From Kitasatospora paranensis (GTDB taxonomy: Bacteria; Actinomycetota; Actinomycetes; Streptomycetales; Streptomycetaceae): a stretch of 64,000 nucleotides of DNA. The translations under genes and the position numbers were made by a program. This document shows positions 1 through 9,604 of this stretch, piece by piece. The notes beneath the pieces are model-generated. The model made no database searches. It was not told where the DNA came from and saw nothing but the letters and a program-made list of their open reading frames with translations. The stretch spans positions 1,674,001 to 1,738,000 of the forward strand of contig NZ_BAABKV010000001.1 of the NCBI RefSeq assembly GCF_039544005.1, in the 5' to 3' direction. How positions within the stretch are numbered: the stretch's first letter is position 1; every line of letters begins with the position of its first letter.

Positions 1-1552
1 CGGCGGTGCCGGTCTCGAAGCCGGCGTTGCCGAGCAGCTGGGCCGCGGTGCAGGTGCCGCCGCCGGAGGTGGCCTCGGTCCAGGTGAACGAGGTGCTGCC
101 GGAGGCGCTGGTGCTGTCCGTGGCGGTGACCGTCGCGTTGTAGGTGCCCGCGGTGGTCGGGGTGCCGGTGATGAGGCCGGTCGAGGAGTTGATCGACAGG
201 CCGGCGGGAAGTCCGGTGGCGGTGTAGGTCAGGCTCTGCCCGCCGGCGGAGTCGGAGGCGCTGATCTGCAGGCTGCCCGGGGTGCCGACGGTACCGCTCT
301 GGCTGCCCGGGTTGGTCACCGTCACGGTGTTGGTGCTGCCGTGGGTGAGGATGGCGTGCGTGATGGCGCAGGAGTTGGTGTCGTTGGACCAGCTGGCCTG
401 CTCCGCGAAGGTGCCGAAGGGGCCGAAGGACACGTTGGCGGCGCCGCCGGTGGTACCGGGCTTGAGCCAGGCGCACTCGTCGGAGTTCTCCTGGCCGTTG
501 TAGGAGCTGCCGGTGACGTGGTTGGTCCAGCCGCCGGCCGGGTTCTGGTCGGACATCATCTCGTGCCACTCGTGGCCGAGGGTCATCGTCCAGCCGTCCA
601 GCGTGCCGGGCGAGTTGACGAAGCCGACGCCGCAGGAGGAACCCATGTCGACGTTGTACGGCTGGTTGGAGAACGCGATGTCGCCGTACGGCGAACTGGC
701 TGCGCCGCCGGTCAGGGTGGTGTCGCCGTTCCAGTCGTGCCAGGCGCAGTAGCCCTGGGTGGGGCTCTGGTAGTTGTCCGGGTTGGTGCCGTGCGGCGAG
801 AGGATGACGTAGTAGGCGTCGCGGTTGGACGCGGCGGTGGTGTTGCCGAAGTGGGCGGCCGCGTTGACGGCCTCGACGCCCAGCTGGTGGCCGGTCGCGC
901 CGGAGGGCGAGGCGGCTGCGTTGTCGTACCAGACGCCGGAGAGCACGCCGCCGCTCTGGTAGGGGACGAAGTTGGCGTTGGCGGGGCAGCTGGTCGCGCC
1001 GGTGGCGACGCCCGCGCCGTCGCACCACTGGGTGAGGTCGGCCGACCAGGTCTCGCCGTTGGTGCCGATGCCCTTGAACATGTTCTGGGCGGCCTGTGCG
1101 GCGCCGGCGGAGTCGCCCGTGAACGCCGCGTTGCCGTTGGCGTCGGTGCTCCTGGTGCCCCACTGGGTGCCGTAGAAGACCAGGTAGACCTTGGAGTGGC
1201 CGCTCTGGACGCCGATGCCGTCGACGCCGCCGCCGTAGGAGAGCGTCTGCTGGCCGGTGGCCGCCGCCTGCAGCTGGTGCGCGATGAGGTCGCGCTTCTT
1301 GGCCGCGTACTGCTTCATGCCGGGGACGGCGCTCTGCGTGAGGGCGGAGCTGTACGGGTTGAACTCGTTGCTGATCCCGGATCCGGCCAGGGCGGCGTTG
1401 TGGTGAGCCTGACCCGAGACGGCCGGGGACGCCTGGGCCGGGGAGGCCTGCGCCGGGGCTGCGGAGGCGAGGCCTGCGACGGCGAGTGCCAGCGAGGCGA
1501 TGCCGGCGAACGCGGTCGATCTCGCGCTCCGGGTGGTGGGGGAACTACCCAT
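1..1552 (-). CDS. Secreted HExxH metalloprotease-like protein, C-terminus beyond the window
   Basis: Reads leftward from ATG at 1552 and is still open at base 1, so at least 517 residues are encoded. The first ~35 residues form a Sec signal peptide ending in an Ala-rich APAQA region. A zinc-protease motif, H327-E-W-H331-E, lies in the middle of the protein and supports metal-dependent peptidase activity outside the cell. After it comes an Ig-like/He_PIG stretch (about residues 405-490), then the start of a further module with a GNAGFETGT motif, common at the start of carbohydrate-binding or P-domain-like modules. The exact peptidase family is not certain, and the third zinc ligand was not identified. 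Confidence 0.75.
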   Translation of the reverse strand, partial: MGSSPTTRSARSTAFAGIASLALAVAGLASAAPAQASPAQASPAVSGQAHHNAALAGSGISNEFNPYSSALTQSAVPGMKQYAAKKRDLIAHQLQAAATGQQTLSYGGGVDGIGVQSGHSKVYLVFYGTQWGTRSTDANGNAAFTGDSAGAAQAAQNMFKGIGTNGETWSADLTQWCDGAGVATGATSCPANANFVPYQSGGVLSGVWYDNAAASPSGATGHQLGVEAVNAAAHFGNTTAASNRDAYYVILSPHGTNPDNYQSPTQGYCAWHDWNGDTTLTGGAASSPYGDIAFSNQPYNVDMGSSCGVGFVNSPGTLDGWTMTLGHEWHEMMSDQNPAGGWTNHVTGSSYNGQENSDECAWLKPGTTGGAANVSFGPFGTFAEQASWSNDTNSCAITHAILTHGSTNTVTVTNPGSQSGTVGTPGSLQISASDSAGGQSLTYTATGLPAGLSINSSTGLITGTPTTAGTYNATVTATDSTSASGSTSFTWTEATSGGGTCTAAQLLGNAGFETGTA

Positions 1553-2038
1553 GGGTTGGGGGAGCCTCTCTCATGCCGACCGCCGCCGGGGCCTGTGGGC
1601 GGGGGCGGTCGATGCGTGGATGGGAACCGACGGAGCGCGGGCCCGGGACAGGAGTTTCCGCACGATCAGGGGCGCACGAATTCTCCGGCCGAATACCGCA
1701 CCGACCGCGGAGTTGATGACGCGTCACCTGTGGGGAGGCGGTCCTTCCGTCGGCGGCTGAAGCAAAGCAGAGGCACTGACAGGGGGTCAATAGGGAACGT
1801 TAAGGAAACTCTCAGGACCGACATTTCCCCAGCTCATGGCCGGTCCAGCGGCCTTCACTCCACGCGCGTAGCCATAAACTGTATGGACATCAACTTCCCT
1901 GTTGAACAGTTTTCAGGGGATTCCGCGGAATACCTTTTGCCAATTCTTGGCAAGCCGGGGCACAGGCGCCTTCGAACGAGCCGGAAATCATCACCCCATG
2001 GACACGACTGACGAATCATCAGCAGATGGAGGTCGAGG
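1553..2038. other. Intergenic region upstream of the secreted protease-like gene
   Basis: About 490 bases between two leftward genes. It should hold the promoter of the gene starting at 1552. Around 1850-1950 it is clearly AT-richer than its surroundings and contains the perfect 12-bp palindrome ATTCCGCGGAAT at 1920-1931, plus AAACTG and CAGTTT arms nearby. No convincing coding region was seen. Confidence 0.4.
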
Positions 2039-4293
2039 TCACGTCCGAGTTCGGTCGGCGGCGGACGTCGTTCCGTCCTGGGGCGGGGCGAGTACCGCGA
2101 CTTCGGTGCCGAAGCCGACGACCAGCTCCCCGCCGGGCGCGAAGGCAACGGCTCGGATCTGCTCGGGAAAGACCAGGTCGGGTCGCATCCTCCGGCCGGT
2201 GGCGAGGTCGTGGAGGCACACCGTCCTGTCGTCCCGGCCGCTGGTGGCCAGGACCGGTCGACCGTTCACCGTTCCCGCGGCCGCCATCCGCGCCCCTCGG
2301 CACCGGTTGCCGAGTGCTGTCCCGATCTGCTCATGGGTGGTCAGGTCCCACACCCGCACGGTGCCGTCGTCGCCGCTGGTGACGGCGACCGGGCGGCCCT
2401 GGACCTCGGCCACGGCCAGGGCCATGACCCAGCCGTTCCGGTTGGTGAACGGCTCCCCGACCTGCTCGCCGGTCCTCAGGTCCCAGATCATCCCGTCGTC
2501 GCCCGCGGTGACCACAACGGCGCGACCGCCCGCCTTCGCGGTGGCCAGGGCCATCACCCAGCCGCGGTGATGCGCGAGCGGACCCGTGATCTGCCGACGG
2601 GTCGCCAGGTTCCATGTCCGTACTCTGCCGTCGTCGCCGCCGGTGACGGCGACGGCGCAGCCCTGGACCTCCGCCACGGCCACGGCCCGGGCGGGCCACG
2701 AGGTGATGAGCTCGCCCCGGCCGGTGGCCAGGTCCCAGATACGCAGGCCGTCACTGCCGACGGTGACGGCGACCTCGCGGCGTTCGACTGTCGCCGTCGC
2801 CATGGCCTCCACCGGGCCGGTGTGGCCCGTCAGTTCCGGTCCGGCCGGCTGGCCGGTGCCGAGATCCCACAGTCGGACGACGCCGTCGTCGCCTCCGGTG
2901 ACAGCCACCGCGCGGTCATGGAGCAGGGAGACCGCCACGGCCCGTACGGACCCGGTGTGACCGGTGCGGGGTGTGCCGGGTGCGCGAGCGAGGTCCCAGA
3001 CCCACACCATGTCGTCGGAGCTGCTGGTGACCGCGACCGGCAGTCCGTCCACCGTGGCCGTGGCCACCGCGACGATCCCTTCGGTGTGGCCGGTCAGTGG
3101 CGGCCCGAGTTCCCCGCCGGTGGCCAGGTCCCACAGTCGGACCGTTCCCTCCTCCCCGCCGGACACCGCGACCGTACGGTCGTGCAGCCGCGTCGTCGCC
3201 ACCCCCCAGACCGGACCGGTGTGGGCGGCCAGGGGCAGGCCGACGGGTCGGCCGGTGGCGAGGTCCCACACCCGCACCGTTCCGTCCCAGCCTCCGGTGA
3301 CAGCAACGACCTTGCCGTGCACGATGGTTGTTGCGACCGTCATCACGGCGCCGAGGTGACCGGTCAGCGGTTGCCCGACCTTCTTCCCGGTGGCGAGGTC
3401 CCAGAGTCTGACCGTCCCGCGGCAGGTGCCGGTGACCACGACGGTGCGGCCGCGCACCTCCGCCGTCGCCAGCGCGGTCACCGCTGTGGTGCGGCCGGTG
3501 AAGGAGTACCCCAGAGGCCGGCCCGTGAGCAGATCCCATGCCCGCATCCCGGCGTCGTCGTCGGCGGTCACGGCGACCGTGCGGCCGTCGACCACGGCCG
3601 TGGCGATCGCCCGGACCGGCCCCCCGGGGGCTCCCCGAGGGCGTCGCCGGTGGCGAGGTCCCACACCCGTACGGTCCCGTCCCAGCCGCTGCAGACGGCG
3701 ACCGCCCGCCCGTCGGCCGTCGCCGTGGCGGCCGCGCGAACTCCCGGGCCGCGTCCGGGAAGGTGCGGCCCGATCTGCCCGCCGGTGGTCAGGTCCCAGA
3801 CGCGCACCAGGCCTTCGCTGCCGCCGGTGACCGCGACCGGGACTCCGTCCACGTCCGCCGTCGCCACCGCTCCACCGGGGTGGCCGGTGAGCGACCGCAG
3901 GCGCCGGCCGTCGAGGCGGGCGCCCACGGCCCATCGGACCTCCCACTCCGACGGGCGTGCGCCGCGGCCCGCGCCGGCCGTGTCCAGTCGGCTCACCAGG
4001 GCCCGATGCCCCCACCTGAGCGCCTCCAGGCGCAGTAACCACCGTCGGTGGCAGCCGTCGGCAGCGCGGTGCCCGCTCAACGACTTCCAGTACACCCAGG
4101 CGCACAACCTGGCGTCCCGGCCCGAGGCCGCCGACAGCAGGGGGACGACCAGGTCCGGGTCCGCCCACACCAGGAACCCGGCATCCGTCAGGAGGTCGTC
4201 GCTCCGCCCTGCCCGGACTTCGGCTTCCATTCTCGTCCTCAGCCCGGCCGGGGTGGCCTCGGCCCAGCAGGCCTCCGGAAGCGGATTCACCAC
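2039..4293 (-). CDS. WD40-repeat protein, about 14 blades (frameshifted)
   Basis: GTG at 4293 follows a GAGAGGTG ribosome site. The first ~125 residues are a helical region of the kind that precedes the propeller in streptomycete WD40 regulators (motif LLTDAGFLVWADPD). About fourteen WD repeats follow, most ending in RVWDLATG or RLWDLATG, enough for two seven-bladed propellers acting as a protein-interaction scaffold. There is no kinase, NTPase or protease domain as in many relatives, so this may be a stand-alone or 5'-truncated form. The frame breaks in the third repeat at the C6G5 run 3620-3630. One extra base restores it, although that blade is then still about three residues short. Confidence 0.75.
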
Positions 4294-4400
4294 AGCACCT
4301 CTCACGGGTTCGATCGCCGGCGGTCCGTCACGTCGAGGAAACGGGCCCACCCGCCGCGGCTCGTGACCGGCCGGTACGGAAGGGCCCGGGACGATGGGGG

Positions 4401-4898
4401 TCAGGCGGTACTGGGGAGATGGGCCCACCGGGCGATGCCGTCCGGATGCACCCGGGTGCCGTGTGCCGAGGAGACCGACCGGACGATGGTGAGGCCGCGT
4501 CCGTGCTCCTCGGCGCTGCACCGACGCACCCGGTCGTCGCTGCGCACAGCAGGTCCGCCGTCGGTGACCTCCACACATATCCGACGCCTCGGACGGTCGT
4601 GGAACAGGCGCAGGGAAATCGGCGGGGTGGCGTGGACGACGGCGTTGGTGACGAGCTCGGACACCACGAGCAGGACTGCGTCCGCGGCCTTCCGGTCCAC
4701 CTCCCAACGCTCCAGGAGGCTCGCCGACGCCCGCCGCGCCCGTCCGGGAGCCTTCGGGCAGTGCGTCAGGGGCCATGAATCGTGGTCCCCGGGGGCATGG
4801 CCCGGATCGGGTACTGCCGGCTGTCCGTTCAGTCGGGCGCCTGTCTCATTCCCGAGGACTGCGACGGACTGGTTTCCCTGGCGGCCTGTCGGCGACAT
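4401..4898 (-). CDS. RsbW-like ATP-binding protein (HATPase_c_2)
   Basis: A 165-residue protein with a strong GAGGAG site before ATG 4898. The GHKL ATPase boxes are present: N box SELVTNAVVHA (residues 80-90), G1-like VTDGGP (111-116) and G2-like HGRGL (132-136). These single-domain proteins in streptomycetes are related to anti-sigma kinases of the RsbW/SpoIIAB type and usually bind or phosphorylate anti-sigma antagonists. The ~60-residue N-terminal extension is low-complexity and probably unstructured. No partner sigma factor or antagonist gene is adjacent, so its target is unknown. Confidence 0.8.
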   Translation of the reverse strand: MSPTGRQGNQSVAVLGNETGARLNGQPAVPDPGHAPGDHDSWPLTHCPKAPGRARRASASLLERWEVDRKAADAVLLVVSELVTNAVVHATPPISLRLFHDRPRRRICVEVTDGGPAVRSDDRVRRCSAEEHGRGLTIVRSVSSAHGTRVHPDGIARWAHLPSTA

Positions 4899-5156
4899 GA
4901 CTGCTCCTCAGATATCGCTGGCCATCGCGCCGAAGACCTTCTGTGCCGTGAGATGTGGCCCAGCAGGCGGCCGGAAGTGCCGTCGGCGGGGAACCGGAAG
5001 ATCGGGCGGAGCGGCGCGTCTGTCGACGAGTGCGCCGTTGAAGGTGTGCGCTTGCGGCTGTCAGGGATGAGCCTACGGGGGTCGCACTCCGCCCAGAACG
5101 TGCGTCCGTTGCGCGACAAGCCCGATTCGTTGCGCTGTTCCGACATTCTCGCGGGA

Positions 5157-5758
5157 TCATTGCTCGGCCGTCCCGGGGTTGCGTCGGTGGATCGGCGCGG
5201 CCACCGAGTGCCACTCCCGCCGGATCAACCCGAACACCCACGAGTCGGAGACCTCGCCGTTCACGACGCAGTCCTCCCGCAACGTCCCCTCCCGCACGAA
5301 GCCGATCTTCTCCAGGACCCGGGCGGATGCCGCATTGCGCGTATCGGCCTCGGCCTGGACCCGGTTCAGATCCAGGGTGTCGAACGCCCACTGCAGCAGG
5401 GCGTGCGCGGCCTCCGCCGCGAAGCCGCGGCCCCACATCGCCTCGTCGAGGCAGTAGCCCAGGACGCGCTGCGGTACTCCGGGTTCCAAGCGGTCAGACA
5501 GCACCAGCCGACGAAGGCACCGTCAGAAGCACGCTCGATGGCCACCCGCACCCCGGTGCCCTCGTCCGCCATCGTCCGGCAGGTCGCGAGGAAGCGGGAT
5601 GCTCGGGCCCGTTCGGTCCACGGCGGGGAGTCCCAGTAGCGCATCACGCGGGGGCTGCCGTGCAGCGCGAAGAGGGCCTCCGCATCGGCGTCGGCGAAGG
5701 GGCGCAGCCGCAGGCGAGCGGTCCGCAGTACGGGAGTGGCCAGAGTCATGCGCCCCAT
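5157..5758 (-). CDS. GNAT family N-acetyltransferase, RimJ/RimL type (frameshifted)
   Basis: The N-terminal half (LRTARLRLRPFADADAEALF) and C-terminal half (LGYCLDEAMWGRGFAAEA, then NAASARVLEKIGF) together make one complete GNAT of about 200 residues that would acetylate an amino group with acetyl-CoA. The acetyl-CoA loop is the RGFAAEA region. The halves are in different frames. One missing base near 5455-5463, in the NPEYRSAS-LGYCL junction, restores continuity. ATG 5758 has a GAGGA ribosome site. The exact substrate cannot be told from sequence. Confidence 0.75.
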
Positions 5759-5811
5759 GCTGCGTCCTCATGGGCGGGCAGGACACCGAATATCCGGTTC
5801 CGCCCAGGTCC

Positions 5812-6345
5812 TCAGCCGATGAGGCGGGAGAGGGCCACGAGGCTGCGGCTGCGTTGCACGCCGGGTTCCTTGCGGATCCGCTCGATGACGTTCTCCAGAT
5901 GGTGCATGTCGGTGACGAGCAGGTGGACCAGGGCGTCGGAGTCGCCGGTGACCGTCCAGGCCGCGACCACCTCGGGGAACTGGCGCAGCGAGGACAGGAT
6001 CTCCTCCGGCGGCGTGCGCTCCCGGCAGTAGACCTCCACGAAGGCCTCGGTGCCCCAGCCGAGCAGAGCGGGGTCGAGCACGACGGTGAAGCCGCGGACG
6101 ACTCCTCGGGCCCGGAGCCGGTCGATGCGACGCTTGACCGCACTGGCCGACAGGCTGACCTCGGCCCCGATCTGCGCGAACGACGATCGGGCGTCCTCTC
6201 CGAGGTGGCGCAGCAGCAGGAGATCGGTGGCGTCGAGGCCGGCGGCCGATGTCGGCGCGAGGGTGGGGTTCCCGGCCGCGCCGGGGCGCTGTGCCGGCGT
6301 CCTGCCCGATGGCGATGCGCCGTGTCCCTGCCCGTCGATCAGCAC
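5812..6345 (-). CDS. Lrp/AsnC family transcriptional regulator
   Basis: A 177-residue regulator with the AsnC HTH (LDATDLLLLRHLGEDARSSF onward, with SLSASAVKRRIDRL as recognition helix) and a C-terminal RAM ligand-binding domain ending VALSRLIG. GTG 6345 is preferred because an AAGGAG site sits 8 bases upstream. The reading frame continues further upstream but without family similarity. The first ~35 residues are unstructured. Lrp-type proteins bind amino acids and control their transport and metabolism. Neighbouring PucR, lysA and permease genes are consistent with amino-acid control, but the targets are inferred. Confidence 0.85.
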   Translation of the reverse strand: MLIDGQGHGASPSGRTPAQRPGAAGNPTLAPTSAAGLDATDLLLLRHLGEDARSSFAQIGAEVSLSASAVKRRIDRLRARGVVRGFTVVLDPALLGWGTEAFVEVYCRERTPPEEILSSLRQFPEVVAAWTVTGDSDALVHLLVTDMHHLENVIERIRKEPGVQRSRSLVALSRLIG

Positions 6346-6868
6346 GTTGTCGACTCCTTGGTAGGTGTTCGCCGGGCCGCGGACGGGCACGGCTCCCGAG
6401 GATCCGTGCGGGTCGTGCGGCGCGGGCGGGGCTCCGGCAGCCGGCGTCGTGGGGGGGATTGCGCCCAGGGTCTTCGCCCTGCCTGTGCGGGGAGCAGGCC
6501 CAGTGATGGGGGCTCGTCGAGGCGTGATGGGTGACGCGGCCTGTCCCCCGCGGGTTTCAGTGCGCCGGAGAGTTCCTGCGACGGCGTGCGCCGGCACGGC
6601 CGTGCAGGGGTGAGAAGGGCTGCGCGCCTGTTGGCGTCGGCAGCAGGGCCCTTGAGGCGGATGCGGCGATGGGGGTGCGCTGGGGATTGCCCGGCCTGTT
6701 CGGTCCCCCTGGGGGCCTATGGGCAAGCGTATGAGGGGATCCTCGGATCGGCACTGGCCATACCATCCACGCTGCCGGACCGGCTTGTCCACATTGTCCA
6801 TCCGTGCCGCCCGGCACGGCGAACGGCCCTGGCGCGGGCATGGCCCGGACGGCACGGTCGGCCAGCCC
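6346..6868. other. Intergenic region upstream of the Lrp gene
   Basis: About 520 bases separate the Lrp start from the PucR stop. The sequence is GC-rich and includes a near-palindrome GGTCCCCCTGGGGGCC around 6702-6717 that may be a terminator for the PucR gene. No open frame here shows family similarity or a good ribosome site. Confidence 0.35.
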
Positions 6869-8098
6869 TCAGCGCGCCGTCCGCAGCTGGAGCCAGCAGG
6901 AGAGCCGGTCGTCGGGGTGGTCCAGGTCGATCGCGAACAGCTCTCCCGCGCGTCGCAGCCGGTACTTGAGGGTGTTGGGGTGGATGGTCAGCCTGGACGC
7001 CGCCTCCCCGATGTTGCCGACCGCGTCCAGCCAGGCCGTGACGGAGGCGGCGAACGCCGTGCCCCTGGCGCGGTCGTGCTCGATCATCGCCTCGATGCCG
7101 GGGTGGCGCAGCCGCGGACGGCGGGCCAGTTCGTCGCCGACGTGGGCGAGCAGGACGCGGGCGTGGGTCTCCCGCAGTGTCGCGAAGGGGCACGCGTCCG
7201 GGTCGGCGGTGGTGACGCGGAGGATGTCGTCGACCTCGGCCCGCAGATCGGGCAGTTCCTCCGGGCCGGCGGCGATCCGGGAGCAGGCGGCGCGCAGCGG
7301 CGTCCCGATACTGCGGGCCAGCACCGCCGCCGCCTGTTCGCCGAGACGGCCTGCGGTGCCGGACGCACCGTCGTCGTCCAGTGGGAGGAGCACGTAGACG
7401 GTACGGCCGACGGCGGCCACCGACGCCTCGGCGTGGACGGCCGGCCAGTGTCGCGTGGCGGCGGCGGCGAGGTGGACCAGCAGGTCGCCGGCGGGTGTCT
7501 CCGCATGCGGTGGCATCGCCGTCGGGGCGAGCGGCGCGAACCCGAGCAGGACGAGCGGGCGCCGGGCCGCGAGGCCGAGTTCGAAACGGACCTCGCGTGC
7601 GGTCCGGCCGCCGCGCAGTGCCGCCCGCAGCGCGTCCTCGCGGGCCTGGAGGTCCAGCTCGGCGGCGCTGCGACGGCGCAGCAGGTGCAGGGCTGCCAGG
7701 CGAGCGCCGTCCAGCATCGCGCGTTCACCCGCGTCGTCGATCGGCCGCTCGCCCTCGATGGCCCAGATCGTGCCCAGCGGCCGCTGCCCCGCCCGGATGG
7801 CGACGGCGGCACGCGGCAGTTCGTCCTCGGCGAGCACCGGCAGCCGCACGACGGCGGGCGCGGCGAGCACCTCCCGGTACTGCGCCTGCTGCTCGGGCTG
7901 GTGCGGGACGCGGCGCCCCAGGATGCCCTGGCGGCGGAGCTCGTCGATGCGCTGATCGGGCAGGGTCGAGTAGGCGAGGATCCGGTGGTCCAGGTCCTCG
8001 ATCGCGACCGATCCGCCGGTCACCGCCGCGATGGCGTCGGCCAGCGCGTACAACTCCTCGCTCGGCCCGCCCGGGGTCGGCAGATTCGCCGTATTCAT
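6869..8098 (-). CDS. PucR/CdaR family transcriptional regulator
   Basis: A 409-residue protein with an N-terminal GAF/PucR-like sensor region (EELYALADAIAAVTGGSVAI, then ILGRRVP and GTIWAIEGERP) and a C-terminal PucR HTH (NIGEAASRLTIHPNTLKYRL, near residue 365). Regulators of this group respond to small metabolites such as purines, amino acids or polyamines. It is divergent from lysA across 124 bases, an arrangement that usually means it controls the lysA-permease pair. A small inverted repeat at 8111-8122 next to its own start is a candidate operator. Confidence 0.85.
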   Translation of the reverse strand: MNTANLPTPGGPSEELYALADAIAAVTGGSVAIEDLDHRILAYSTLPDQRIDELRRQGILGRRVPHQPEQQAQYREVLAAPAVVRLPVLAEDELPRAAVAIRAGQRPLGTIWAIEGERPIDDAGERAMLDGARLAALHLLRRRSAAELDLQAREDALRAALRGGRTAREVRFELGLAARRPLVLLGFAPLAPTAMPPHAETPAGDLLVHLAAAATRHWPAVHAEASVAAVGRTVYVLLPLDDDGASGTAGRLGEQAAAVLARSIGTPLRAACSRIAAGPEELPDLRAEVDDILRVTTADPDACPFATLRETHARVLLAHVGDELARRPRLRHPGIEAMIEHDRARGTAFAASVTAWLDAVGNIGEAASRLTIHPNTLKYRLRRAGELFAIDLDHPDDRLSCWLQLRTAR

Positions 8099-8110
8099 TG
8101 TGCGATCTTA

Positions 8111-8122
8111 GGCGAAATCGCC
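8111..8122. promoter_or_regulatory. Inverted repeat, candidate PucR operator
   Basis: GGCGA-AA-TCGCC lies 13 bases upstream of the pucR-type start in the shared divergent promoter region with lysA. The symmetry is seen directly. Assigning it to PucR is inference from position. Confidence 0.35.
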
Positions 8123-8222
8123 AATGACTCACCGTGGCCGAGGACTGAACATAAGGAGCACTTCGGAGGGAGGGCCGGAGATCGTCATCCAGGGGGCGAA
8201 ACCACTACGGAAGGATCAGGCA

Positions 8223-9517
8223 ATGGCGACGACGCAGGCGGCCCGGGAGCTGGTGGGGCTGTTCCCGCCCGGGACTGTCCAGGACGAGGCGGGCGCGTTG
8301 GTGCTCGGCGGAGTCCCGGTGGCCGAGCTCGCCGAGACGTACGGCACGCCCGCACTGATCGTCGACGAGGCCTCGATCCGCGCCCGTGCCCGTCAGTACG
8401 CCCGCGGCCTGGCCGCACGCTGGCCGAACTCCCGGGCCACCTTCGCCTCCAAGGCCTTCCCCTGTACGGCCGTCTACCGGCTGCTGGTGGAGGAGGGCCT
8501 CGGTGTCGACGTCGCCGGCGGCGGCGAGCTGACCCTCGCCCTCGCCGCGGGCGCCGACCCGGCCGGGCTGGTCGTGCACGGCAACGCCAAGACCGAGGAG
8601 GAACTGCGCCTCGCCGTCGAGGCCGGCGCCGGGACGATCGTCGTCGACAACTTCGACGACATCGACAAGCTGGAGAAGATCCTCGCCCCGACCCCGACCG
8701 CCGGGAGCGGCGGCGGGCAGGGCGTGCTGGTCCGGATCACCCCCGACATCCGCCCGGACACCCACGAGGCGATCTCCACCGGCCAGCACGGCTCCAAGTT
8801 CGGCCTGCTCCTGCCGCAGGCCCGCGAGGCGATCGCACGGCTGCGCACCAGCGACCGGCTGCGGCTGGACGGCGTCCATGTCCACGTCGGCTCGCAGATC
8901 CTGGACCTCGAACCGTTCGCGCAGGCCGTGGAGGCCGTCGCCGAGCTCGGCGAGTTCGCCGTCTACGATCTGGGCGGCGGCCTCGGCTCCCGGTACACCT
9001 ACCCCGACCACCCGCCCACGGTGGAGGCGTACCTCGACGCCATCACCGACGTGGCGAAGCGCCTGCTCCCGGCCGACGCCCGGATCCTGATCGAACCCGG
9101 CCGCTCGATGGTCGCCGAGTCCGGCGTCTCGCTCTACCGGGTCGTCTCCGTGAAGCGCGGCGGCGGCCACACCTTCGTCGCCGTCGACGGGGGCATGGGC
9201 GACAACCTCGAGGTCTCGCTCTACCAGCAGCGCTTCGAGGCCGCGGTCGCCACCCGCCCGACCGGCGAGGGCGAGCTGTGCCGACTGGTCGGCCACCACT
9301 GCGAGTCCGGCGACACCCTCAGCGCGGACGTCCCGCTCGACGACCCGCGCGTCGGCGACCTGATCGCCGTCCCGGTCACCGGCGCCTACACCTACGCGCT
9401 CAGCAACAACTACAACGGCGCGCGCCGACCCCGGTGGTCTTCGTCCGCGACGGCGAGCACCGCCCCGTCGTGCGTCGCGAGACCTACGCCGACCTGATGC
9501 GCCGCGACCTGCCGTAG
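8223..9517 (+). CDS. lysA: Diaminopimelate decarboxylase-like PLP enzyme (frameshifted)
   Basis: Fold-type III decarboxylase that would turn meso-diaminopimelate into lysine in the cytoplasm. ATG 8223 has a GGAAGGA site. Hallmarks are present: PLP lysine in ATFASKAFPC (near residue 79), HGN-K loop (VVHGNAKTEEEL), HVHVGSQ, GGGLGSRY, EPGRSMVAESG, catalytic Cys in HHCESGDTLS, and GAYTYALSNNYNG near the end. The last ~30 residues lie in another frame. A base is missing in the CCCC run 9429-9432, and adding one C joins SNNYNGARRP to PVVFVRDGEHRPVVRRETYADLM. The divergent PucR regulator and downstream amino-acid permease suggest a catabolic or transport-linked role, so a lysine/ornithine decarboxylase-like activity is also possible. 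Confidence 0.85.
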
Positions 9518-9604
9518 ACCCGCCGCAACGGCACCTCCTCCCCGCCCCGGGCCTCACCGCCGGGTCGGGAGGCCATCCTGCCCTGCCCAGAGAAAGGCAT
9601 CCGC

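Noticed and set aside
341..2011. Long plus-strand open frame of over 500 codons at the left end
   Set aside because: Its composition is the antisense shadow of the signal-peptide-bearing gene on the minus strand. It is Arg/Gly/Val-rich with no domain.
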